Origin: an uncultured Alphaproteobacteria bacterium
GTDB lineage: Bacteria > Pseudomonadota > Alphaproteobacteria > CAAHEQ01 > UBA3637
Direction of reading: 5' to 3'
Length of the DNA stretch: 64,000 nucleotides
Assembly (NCBI GenBank): GCA_934234055.1
Contig: CAKQGY010000002.1
Coordinates: 75,113 to 139,112, forward strand
Part shown: one piece after another, positions 57,306 to 64,000 of the stretch
Layout: every line of letters begins with the position of its first letter
Position numbering within the stretch: position 1 is the first letter of the stretch
The notes under the pieces: generated by a model
Databases searched by the model: none
Told to the model about the DNA's origin: nothing
The model's input: only the letters and a program-made list of their open reading frames with translations
Made by a program: the position numbers and the translations under genes

Positions 57306-59954
57306 TTAATGCTGTTGCGTCGATAAATCGCGCAGACGCTCTTGGGTAGAAGTCAGCAATTTCTGATAGTCCAAACGCTTTTGACGCTCGGCCTCCACTT
57401 TTTCCCGAGGCGCACGCGTGATGAACTGCTGATTGGCCAGCTGGCGATCCACACGTTCAATCATAGCCGTGTATTTTTCCTGTTCGGCGGTCAGACGCTC
57501 TATTTCGGCCGCAACGTCCACTAAATCCTCAAACGGAATATACACCTGCGCCGCCAACGATTCAATGCAAATGGCGTTCAGCGGAATACCGTCCTTGGTC
57601 GGCTGAATCAACACATCTTTGGCAAAAGCCAACTTCTTTAAAATCGGGGTCGCCGTGCGGATAAAATCAGCCTTGGTCGTCGTGACGAAAATCAGGTTCG
57701 TCTTGCGGTTCGGTTGAATGTTCATATTCACGCGAACATTCCGAATACTGGTGATAAAGTATTTCAGAAGTTCAATATTCTCAAACTCGGCCGGATACTT
57801 GTCCGTGCCGGCAACCGGCCACGGTGCCGCAATCAAAGGCGTTGTGTGGCCGTCGTCAATCTTGGAATACAGCTCTTCCGTCACAAACGGCAAGAAGGGA
57901 TGCAACAACTTTAACACCGCGACCAGGGCTGTGTAAAGGGTGTGTGCCGCCTCGATCCGCGTGGTGCAAGATTCTTCCATCAGGCGGGGCTTGACCATTT
58001 CAATGTATGTGCTGCAAAAATCGTTCCAGAAGAAATCATATAACTTTTGCAACGCCAGACCGAATTCAAATGTATCCAGTTCGGTCGTGACAGATTCAAT
58101 CACCGCGTTTAATTTGGTGATAAACCATTTGTCTTCGGGTTGCAAACGATCAGCCTGATACCCGGCCAAATCAATCCCGTTTAAGGCACCCAACACGAAC
58201 TTGGCCGAGTTCCATAACTTGTTGATAAAGGCCTTGGCCGTCGTGAGCTTGTCAACAGAATACTTGATATCGGTTTCCAGAGAAAGCCCCTGCACCAACG
58301 AAAAACGCAGGGCATCAGCACCATACTCGTCAATCGCGGTCAGCGGATCAATCCCGTTATTAAGGCTTTTGGACATTTTGCGCCCCTGGGCATCACGCAC
58401 CAAGCCGTGCAAGACAACCTTGCGGAAAGGCACTTTGCCCGTTTGTTTAAGCGCCGAGAAAATCATACGCGCCACCCAGAAGAAAATAATATCGTTGCCG
58501 GTAATCAGCGTGGAAGTCGGATAAAAATACTTGTAATCCGGGGTTTCTTGGGGCCAGCCCAATGTGGAAAACGGCCACAGAGCCGAACTGAACCAAGTAT
58601 CCAGTGTATCCTCATCCTGAGTCCAATGCGTGCCACCGCAAGAACAAGCGTGCGTCGGTGCGTGCTCGCCAACATAAACGGCATGGCATTTATCGCAATA
58701 ATACGCCGGAATCCGGTGTCCCCACCACAATTGACGGGAAATACACCAATCCTGAATATTCTCCATCCAGTGGAAATAAACCTTTTCATATCGTTCGGGA
58801 TACATGGTAATTTCTTTATTCCGAACAGCCTCAATCGCCGGTTTGGCCAGCGGTTCCATTTTGACAAACCATTGCTTGGACAACATCGGCTCAACCGTGT
58901 GGTGACAGCGATAACACTTGCCAACCTTGTGCATATAGGGTTCAATCTTGGTTAAATTACCCAGTTCTTTTAATTCCTGAACTATCAGATCCCGCGCCTG
59001 CATCAACGGCATACCCGCGTATTTATCCACCAGCGGCAACATATTCCCGTTTTCGTCAATCACGCGAATGATCTCCAAACCGAACTTTTTACCGGCGGCA
59101 AAATCGTTAAAGTCATGAGCCGGAGTAATTTTAACCACGCCCGTGCCGAACTCCATCTCCACAAACGGATCAGCAATGACCGGAATTTCGCGATTGACAA
59201 TGGGGACAACAACTGTTTTGCCGATCATATGAGCATACCGTTCGTCCGATGGATTGACGGCCACTGCCGTATCGCCCAACATCGTCTCGGGGCGGGTGGT
59301 GGCCACTTCAACCGAATATGATTTGTCCGGCGCATCATAGCGAATATACCACAGTGATCCGGGTTCTTCTTCGTATTCCACCTCGGCATCGGAAATAGAA
59401 GTCTGGCAACACGGGCACCAGTTCACCAAGCGCTCACCACGGTAAATCAAACCCTCGTTATACATATCAATAAAGACCTTTTGCACCGCATGGCTGAGGC
59501 CGTCGTCCAGCGTAAACCGCTCGCGCGACCAATCACAAGAGGCTCCCAGCTTTTTTAACTGCTTGACAATGGTGCCACCGTATTCCCTTTTCCAATTCCA
59601 GGCGTGCTCTAAAAAGCCCTGACGCCCCAGGGAAGTTTTGGACAGTCCTTGCTTTTTAATGTGTTCAACCACTTTGGCCTCGGTTGCAATACTGGCGTGG
59701 TCAGTGCCGGGCAACCACAGGGCACTGAAACCCTGCATACGCTTCATACGAATGACGATGTCTTGGAGGGTCATCACCAACGCGTGGCCGATGTGCAATT
59801 TACCCGTAATGTTCGGGGGCGGAATCATAATGGTATAGGGTTTTTTATTCGGATCCCGATCGGCATGGAAATAGTTGCCCTGCTCCCAAAACCGATACCA
59901 TTTATCCTCGGCCTGTTGCGGATTAAAATATTTATCTAGTTCAACACTGTTCAT
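57306..59954 (-). CDS. valS: valyl-tRNA synthetase
   Basis: An 882-residue class I synthetase. HIGH signature in PPNITGKLHIGHA, KMSKS in GRKMSKSLNNGIDP, an editing domain with TTRPETMLGDTAV, zinc-type cysteines in the middle and a C-terminal coiled coil (ERLTAEQEKYTAMIERV). It charges tRNA-Val and edits mischarged Thr. The length is that of short bacterial ValRS. Own promoter; ribosome site GGAGG before the ATG. Confidence 0.98.
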   Translation of the reverse strand: MNSVELDKYFNPQQAEDKWYRFWEQGNYFHADRDPNKKPYTIMIPPPNITGKLHIGHALVMTLQDIVIRMKRMQGFSALWLPGTDHASIATEAKVVEHIKKQGLSKTSLGRQGFLEHAWNWKREYGGTIVKQLKKLGASCDWSRERFTLDDGLSHAVQKVFIDMYNEGLIYRGERLVNWCPCCQTSISDAEVEYEEEPGSLWYIRYDAPDKSYSVEVATTRPETMLGDTAVAVNPSDERYAHMIGKTVVVPIVNREIPVIADPFVEMEFGTGVVKITPAHDFNDFAAGKKFGLEIIRVIDENGNMLPLVDKYAGMPLMQARDLIVQELKELGNLTKIEPYMHKVGKCYRCHHTVEPMLSKQWFVKMEPLAKPAIEAVRNKEITMYPERYEKVYFHWMENIQDWCISRQLWWGHRIPAYYCDKCHAVYVGEHAPTHACSCGGTHWTQDEDTLDTWFSSALWPFSTLGWPQETPDYKYFYPTSTLITGNDIIFFWVARMIFSALKQTGKVPFRKVVLHGLVRDAQGRKMSKSLNNGIDPLTAIDEYGADALRFSLVQGLSLETDIKYSVDKLTTAKAFINKLWNSAKFVLGALNGIDLAGYQADRLQPEDKWFITKLNAVIESVTTELDTFEFGLALQKLYDFFWNDFCSTYIEMVKPRLMEESCTTRIEAAHTLYTALVAVLKLLHPFLPFVTEELYSKIDDGHTTPLIAAPWPVAGTDKYPAEFENIELLKYFITSIRNVRVNMNIQPNRKTNLIFVTTTKADFIRTATPILKKLAFAKDVLIQPTKDGIPLNAICIESLAAQVYIPFEDLVDVAAEIERLTAEQEKYTAMIERVDRQLANQQFITRAPREKVEAERQKRLDYQKLLTSTQERLRDLSTQQH

Positions 59955-59981
59955 AAAACCTCCAAAACAATAATGGAAAGG

Positions 59982-60010
59982 AGTATACCCGTTCAGGCCG
60001 AAAAAGTCAA
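59982..60010 (-). promoter_or_regulatory. promoter of valS
   Basis: Minus strand TTGACT (60010-60005), 17-bp spacer, TATACT (59987-59982). The leader is under 30 nt, too short for a T-box. Confidence 0.75.
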
Positions 60011-60026
60011 TGTTTTTTTTATGTTT

Positions 60027-61358
60027 TTACACACGCCGCTTGACAAAATAATCGGCAACCAGATTCGGATGGCACTGACGCCCGCAAAAACGCACACCCT
60101 CTAAACACTTGCCCCGATAGCACGGCGGCGCCAGGCGGTCGGCCAATGCGGGATAGCGCTCTTTCAATGATGAACGCAGTTGACGCGCCAAGTCGGATAT
60201 CTCCTCTTGCGCACACCAGCAAAGGCGTTTGCCCTGCTCGTGAATCAGGGCGTTCAGGTTCGCGCTTTTTTGATACATCACCATCGCACCATAAGGCGCA
60301 ATCGTTGTGGTTAAAGCCGGCGACAATTCACGGGATAAATTGATGTAATCCTGCATATAGTCCTTGGCCGTTTGGGTCAGACCCGCTTCACCAAGCAAGG
60401 GCGGAACATAAAATGAGCCCACAAAAATCGGAGGGGTTCGACTGATACTCCGGTGGCGTTGATCCTGTCCCAATGTTGCGCAAGAAACAGAAACTTCGGT
60501 TTTAATACGGGTGGTATTATTCGCCATAGAAAATGGCGAAAACGGCAAAATATCAACCGAATCCATGGCGGACGGTTCGACCTGCGAATTCAGATCTATG
60601 TCTTGGACGATGCTCATCGGCATGGTATGAATGCGGGCTTCGGTAAAGTGCATCTTGGGTGTCCAATCTCGATTTTGTCGCTTGGTCGAATCAAACATAT
60701 ACGCCAAATCCGGCTGCACAGCCAGCACAGCATCGCGCATCTGATCCGTGATTTCACGCATTTCGGGCGACCAGGCCACCCGCCACAAGGCCGCCAGGGC
60801 CGAAGTATTGATCGTCATATCCAACGCAGTGGGTGTGGCCTGAGAAATAAACATACGCAGTTGTTCTTGGGCGAACTTGGGCGCATTTTGTTCAATATAC
60901 TTATCAGTGGCCAAAGGGCGATCCTCGCGAATGACACGGGCAGCCAGCTCGGTCAGGCGGGCAATATTGTCCTGATAAATACGCGTGCCTTTTTCAATAA
61001 ATGCAACAGCTTTGTCCGTGGGCTCGGCAGGGTAAAAATGCCTTAAATACGCGGCAATTTCGTCAAAATCCGGATTGCTATACATCTTGGAAAAACGGCC
61101 GGAGCGCTGATCCGAATTATAATACGGCGTGTTCATATGCAGGCCGAACACAACCGAAGAAACCGAAAGTCCCTCTAGCGCAAAAGTGAAATAATTATGC
61201 TCAATCGTCGTATGATGACCCGTTGCAAACAGGCGAGATTTAACGTCAATCAGATTGCCCAGTTCCGGCATCGTTGAAGTATAACAGACTTTGGCTGCAT
61301 GCGAAGACAAAGTGTTTACAGGTTGATCGGTGGTGGCAATCAGTTTGACTTGAATCAT
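60027..61358 (-). CDS. thyX: tandem double-domain ThyX-like thymidylate synthase
   Basis: A 443-residue protein, about twice the usual ThyX length. Domain 1 (about 1-215) has GHHTTIEH, then FGLHMNTPYYNSDQRSGRF, where the RHR of the ThyX motif is LHM (73-75) but the S-x-R-F part is kept, and ends RVAWSPEMREI. Domain 2 (about 285-410) has QRHRSISRTPP (RHR at 301-303, S-x-R-Y lost) and ends RLCWCAQEEI. The two halves therefore carry complementary parts of the motif. ThyX makes dTMP using FAD, NADPH and methylene-THF. The C terminus is Cys-rich (CYRGKC, CGRQC). Confidence 0.85.
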   Translation of the reverse strand: MIQVKLIATTDQPVNTLSSHAAKVCYTSTMPELGNLIDVKSRLFATGHHTTIEHNYFTFALEGLSVSSVVFGLHMNTPYYNSDQRSGRFSKMYSNPDFDEIAAYLRHFYPAEPTDKAVAFIEKGTRIYQDNIARLTELAARVIREDRPLATDKYIEQNAPKFAQEQLRMFISQATPTALDMTINTSALAALWRVAWSPEMREITDQMRDAVLAVQPDLAYMFDSTKRQNRDWTPKMHFTEARIHTMPMSIVQDIDLNSQVEPSAMDSVDILPFSPFSMANNTTRIKTEVSVSCATLGQDQRHRSISRTPPIFVGSFYVPPLLGEAGLTQTAKDYMQDYINLSRELSPALTTTIAPYGAMVMYQKSANLNALIHEQGKRLCWCAQEEISDLARQLRSSLKERYPALADRLAPPCYRGKCLEGVRFCGRQCHPNLVADYFVKRRV

Positions 61359-61386
61359 AAAATACTCCTTAAAAATAATGAAGACA

Positions 61387-61415
61387 TTATATCACGGCGT
61401 TCAGAACGAGTCAAG
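61387..61415 (-). promoter_or_regulatory. promoter of thyX
   Basis: Minus strand TTGACT (61415-61410), 17-bp spacer, TATAAT (61392-61387), just after the stop of the upstream gene. Confidence 0.8.
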
Positions 61416-61417
61416 AG

Positions 61418-62086
61418 CTAAAACAGGGCGAAAAGCAGACGGGTTTGATCGCATAAAATTCCGAAATACATCGGCCAGCCCGCAAAACCATAGCACGCAT
61501 ACGCGAATAAAAGACCGTATATTAAAAGGTTGGCTCCCGGTAAAAAAAGTAGTGTGAACAGAAAACCGGCGGCTTGGAAATCAGGTTGGCCGATGTGAAT
61601 TTCATCCAAAGTGGAAATCAGGTGAAAGCCGGTCATAGCTCCGAAAATCAGCCAATAAACCGCGGGTGGAGCCTGATCCATTGCTGCGTAAAAAACACCG
61701 GCCAATATCACTAAAAACGCCGATGTCGGAAAAAAATACGGGGCAATGGAAATCAGCCAATTCCCCCTGCCCCAATACGAAAAATTACCCCCAATGCCGC
61801 GTTGAATGGTAATGCTTTGCGGTTTATGCGCCGTTAAAAGGGCAAATATCATATGTGTGGATTCGTGCTCTAAAATAGACAAAAAAGAGCCCCCTATGCC
61901 CGGAATGAGCAACCAAAGCAGAATCATCGCCACCATCGGCAGGCATACCCATCCCAAAACCGAAAGCGTGAGGCCGTCGCTTAAAATGATCAGGTCTGTC
62001 TTTATGGCCGGCAAAATCAGCGCTATCATCAAAAGGGCAACAGGCCACTTGATCACCGCCAAAAGAAAATTAAAAATTTGTTGCAC
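61418..62086 (-). CDS. membrane metalloprotease-like protein with HExxH
   Basis: A 222-residue protein with about five or six membrane helices. HESTH (in LEHESTHMIFAL, near residue 75) is the HExxH zinc motif placed next to a membrane helix, as in M50-type intramembrane or membrane-bound peptidases. A possible third ligand lies in STLDEIHIGQ. Substrate unknown; it could also be an inactive relative. It lies divergent from rmuC. Confidence 0.7.
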   Translation of the reverse strand: MQQIFNFLLAVIKWPVALLMIALILPAIKTDLIILSDGLTLSVLGWVCLPMVAMILLWLLIPGIGGSFLSILEHESTHMIFALLTAHKPQSITIQRGIGGNFSYWGRGNWLISIAPYFFPTSAFLVILAGVFYAAMDQAPPAVYWLIFGAMTGFHLISTLDEIHIGQPDFQAAGFLFTLLFLPGANLLIYGLLFAYACYGFAGWPMYFGILCDQTRLLFALF

Positions 62087-62175
62087 TTTTTATCCCGTTT
62101 CATCAAAAAAAGGTTTTCATTTCATTCATCTTCTGCTACACTAGCGCAAAATAAATAAAAATGAAAGGATTTTTT

Positions 62176-63327
62176 ATGGGTGATGTGATTATTTTGGTGC
62201 TGATGCTAATTCTACTGGGACTGGTTTTGGTGATGTTGGTGCGGATATGCCTGTTGGAACGCAAGACAGGTATGGCCGACGACCTGGAACGCTTGGAGCG
62301 CATGATGCACGCTGATACGAAAGACTTGCGGCAGGAACTGGGGCAATCGCTGTTGCAATTCAACGATTCTATCCGGCGGACGGTGGAGGATCGTTTGGAT
62401 CGGTTGCGCGCGGAGAATGCCGAAAAGTTGGAGCAAATGCGGGCAACCGTTGATGAAAAGTTGCACTCCACTTTGGAAAAACGGCTGGGAGAATCGTTTG
62501 CTTTGGTTTCAGAACGGCTGGAAAAAGTGCACCAGGGCTTGGGCGAAATGCAAACACTGGCCAATGATGTGGGCGGCCTGAAGCGCGTGCTGACGAATGT
62601 CAAAACGCGAGGAACATGGGGCGAAGTGCAGTTAGGAGCTCTGTTAGAACAAATGCTGGCTCCGGATCAATTCGTTAAAAATGCTCATATTGATGGCGCG
62701 CCCGAAGTAGTGGAATATGCTGTCAAACTGCCGGATGGTGATGTGCTGATCCCGATTGACTCCAAGTTTCCGATTGAGGATTATGATCGCCTGATCCAAG
62801 CCGGTGAACAAGGCAATCCGGCGGCTGTGGAATCGGCGGCGGAAGCTTTGGAAAAGCGAATCAAATTGGAAGCCAAACGAATCGCGGATAAGTATGTCCT
62901 GCCCCCGAAAACAACGGATTTCGGGATTATGTTCCTGCCGACAGAGGGGCTGTATGCCGAAGTGATGCGACGCACGGGACTGGCGGCCGAAATGCAAAAC
63001 AAACACCGGATCTGTATCGCGGGGCCCAGCACTTTGGGGGCTTTTTTAAACTCGCTGCAAATGGGATTCAAAACGTTGGCCATTCAAAAACGTTCGGGCG
63101 AAGTGTGGCAGGTCTTGAACGAAGCAAAAACAGAGTTTGAAAAATATGCGGCTTGGGTGGAAAAAGTCAAGAAAAACATTGAGCAAGCCCACAAAGTTCT
63201 GGATGAAGCCGAAACCAGGACACGGGCTGTCAACAGGAGATTACGCTCGGTTGAAAGCAATATCGTGGCCGAAAAAACGCCGCTGGATCATGTCCAAACG
63301 GCGCTGTTGGATCACAAGTCCGAGTAA
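62176..63327 (+). CDS. rmuC: DNA recombination protein RmuC
   Basis: 383 residues from ATG 62176, which has AAAGGA 6 bp upstream; the earlier ATG at 62161 lacks a ribosome site. An N-terminal membrane helix (about 1-24) is followed by a coiled coil (to about 120) and the RmuC nuclease-like core (RGTWGEVQLGALLEQML, DVLIPIDSKFPIEDYDRL, FLPTEGLYAEV, GPSTLGAFLNSLQMGF). RmuC limits inversion at short inverted repeats in E. coli, notable in a region rich in palindromic repeats. Confidence 0.94.
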   Translation: MGDVIILVLMLILLGLVLVMLVRICLLERKTGMADDLERLERMMHADTKDLRQELGQSLLQFNDSIRRTVEDRLDRLRAENAEKLEQMRATVDEKLHSTLEKRLGESFALVSERLEKVHQGLGEMQTLANDVGGLKRVLTNVKTRGTWGEVQLGALLEQMLAPDQFVKNAHIDGAPEVVEYAVKLPDGDVLIPIDSKFPIEDYDRLIQAGEQGNPAAVESAAEALEKRIKLEAKRIADKYVLPPKTTDFGIMFLPTEGLYAEVMRRTGLAAEMQNKHRICIAGPSTLGAFLNSLQMGFKTLAIQKRSGEVWQVLNEAKTEFEKYAAWVEKVKKNIEQAHKVLDEAETRTRAVNRRLRSVESNIVAEKTPLDHVQTALLDHKSE

Positions 63328-63690
63328 TCAGGCACGTCCGTAATTATCCTCCAATCGGACAATGTCGTTTTCGTCCAAAGTCTCACCGGTTTGGACTTCT
63401 ATAAACACGATCGGCGTTTGTGTGCGATTCGCAATTCGGTGCTTTTGTCCGACACGAATAAAAATCGGTGTGTTGGCCGGTGCCGTAAAGACGCGGTCGT
63501 CCAGGGTGACCTCGGCCACACCGTCGGCGATAATCCAGTGCTCATCCCGATGATGATGCAGTTGCAGCGATAATTGCTGGTCCGGATTGACAATAATTCG
63601 CTTGACAATATAATTATGACCGACGGCCAAAACTTCCCAAGTTCCCCATGGGCGTGTGTCGTGGTCGCCGGCATGATACGTAATTGACAT
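63328..63690 (-). CDS. cupin, stand-alone mannose-6-phosphate isomerase type II domain
   Basis: A 120-residue cupin with the type II phosphomannose isomerase signature: RPWGTWEVL, then SLQLHHHRDEHWIIADGVAEVT with the metal-binding His/Glu set, and FIRVGQKHRIANRT. In many bacteria this domain is fused behind GDP-mannose pyrophosphorylase (ManC); here it stands alone. It should interconvert mannose-6-P and fructose-6-P for GDP-mannose supply. AAAGGAGA precedes the ATG. Confidence 0.88.
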   Translation of the reverse strand: MSITYHAGDHDTRPWGTWEVLAVGHNYIVKRIIVNPDQQLSLQLHHHRDEHWIIADGVAEVTLDDRVFTAPANTPIFIRVGQKHRIANRTQTPIVFIEVQTGETLDENDIVRLEDNYGRA

Positions 63691-63715
63691 AAGTTCTCCT
63701 TTCTGTTACGCCGTC

Positions 63716-63744
63716 AGAGTAGATCCAAGACAATTAAAAGTCAA
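63716..63744 (-). promoter_or_regulatory. promoter of the cupin gene
   Basis: Minus strand TTGACT (63744-63739), 17-bp spacer, TACTCT (63721-63716). Confidence 0.6.
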
Positions 63745-63757
63745 GTCATTTTTTTTA

Positions 63758-63786
63758 TTGACATTTGTGTCCGGACGCGGTAGAAA
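63758..63786 (+). promoter_or_regulatory. promoter of the second pilin-like gene
   Basis: TTGACA (63758-63763), 17-bp spacer, TAGAAA (63781-63786). It diverges from the cupin promoter. Confidence 0.6.
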
Positions 63787-63841
63787 GGATATAGGAAGTG
63801 GTATTAAAATAACGACAATAAATCCAAAAGGATATAATCGT

Positions 63842-64000
63842 ATGGAACAAAAAGATAAATTGAATTCGTGTTTAGTGGATTGCCACAAGATACAAAGTGT
63901 CTCTCGCAAGGACAATTCCGAATCGGGTCGCAGTATGGTAGAGATGCTGGGAGTATTGGCGATTATGGGAGTGCTGAGCATCGGGGGTGTTGCGGGGTAT
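63842..64000 (+). CDS. second pilin-like gene, 5' part only, with a repeat in its leader
   Basis: 53 codons to the window edge, no stop. AAAAGGA lies 10 bp before the ATG. The leader MEQKDKLNSCLVDCHKIQSV...NSESG (29 residues) precedes RSMVEMLGVLAIMGVL, the same prepilin signature as at 38125 (cleavage after Gly29, Glu at +5). Residues 12-24 are encoded by a palindromic repeat of the dispersed family, in frame. 36 bp (63916-63951) are identical to 38223-38258. The rest of the gene lies outside the window, so its passenger domain is unknown. Confidence 0.75.
   Translation, partial: MEQKDKLNSCLVDCHKIQSVSRKDNSESGRSMVEMLGVLAIMGVLSIGGVAGY
63876..63913. repeat. palindromic repeat, copy 9, inside a coding sequence
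   Basis: TGGATTGCCACAAGATAC, AAA, GTGTCTCTCGCAAGGAC, preceded by TTCGTGTTTAG as in other copies. It is closest to copy 8 and is read through in the leader of the pilin-like gene as VDCHKIQSVSRKD. Confidence 0.85.

Overview
The window is a gene-dense chromosomal segment of a bacterium that is most likely an uncultivated, host-associated (gut-type) alphaproteobacterium. The evidence is indirect. A reduced Mic60/mitofilin-like gene lies next to hemY, TrmFO and an alphaproteobacterial-style suf operon are present, and two pilin-like genes share the prepilin signature SGRSMVEMLGVLAI, which I associate with gut Alphaproteobacteria of the RF32 type. Base composition is intermediate. Promoters are unusually easy to read: many genes have TTGACN, 17 bp, TATAAT-like boxes. 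No rRNA operon, CRISPR array, integrase or transposase was seen.

Layout. 1-2.5 kb: end of a truncated gene, yacG, tRNA-Phe, and a glycosyltransferase convergent with a polysaccharide deacetylase. 2.5-7.7 kb: pyrG behind a leader with a terminator-like hairpin, and a minus-strand operon of a GGDEF-like protein, a mutarotase and pyruvate kinase. 7.8-13 kb: suf operon (sufB, MazG-like, P-loop kinase, sufC, sufD, sufS, sufT), in which two phage-type nucleotide genes sit between sufB and sufC. 13-16.3 kb: accessory region with direct repeats carrying promoters, an AT-rich zinc-ribbon membrane protein, a structured RNA, a glycosyltransferase, a small gene and a second RNA. 16.3-25.1 kb: rpmB, a bat operon, an MsbA-like exporter, rplY-pth and an RsmB-like methyltransferase. 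25.1-28.5 kb: small genes, a secreted protein, a MORN-repeat protein and a membrane protein. 28.6-38 kb: mfd-trkA-dus-sel1 (minus strand), trmFO and aspS. 38-40 kb: a cysteine-rich pilin-like gene behind a 12-base C tract. 40-48 kb: ssb, TPR, pepN, Sel1, then murL-murD2 and a 2-hydroxyacid dehydrogenase. 48-57 kb: hemY and mic60, small membrane proteins, msrAB, ychF, hemerythrin, SPFH-NfeD, an RNA, a second MORN protein and rnpB. 57-64 kb: valS, a double-domain thyX, a membrane metalloprotease, rmuC, a mannose-isomerase-type cupin and the 5' end of a second pilin-like gene.

How the parts fit. Most genes are housekeeping (translation, nucleotide and cell-wall synthesis, Fe-S assembly, repair). 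The accessory genes sit in short intergenic islands marked by a family of about 40-bp palindromic repeats, with nine clear copies. One copy is translated in frame inside a pilin leader peptide. The strongest candidates for new biology are: (1) the C-tract-controlled pilin-like cysteine-rich protein, where a strong ribosome site and ATG are one base out of frame with the gene; (2) the in-frame palindromic repeat in the second pilin leader; (3) the phage-type kinase/pyrophosphohydrolase pair inside the suf operon; (4) the pyrG leader; (5) three unassigned structured RNAs with their own promoters; and (6) the MurL/MurD2 route to D-glutamate in peptidoglycan.
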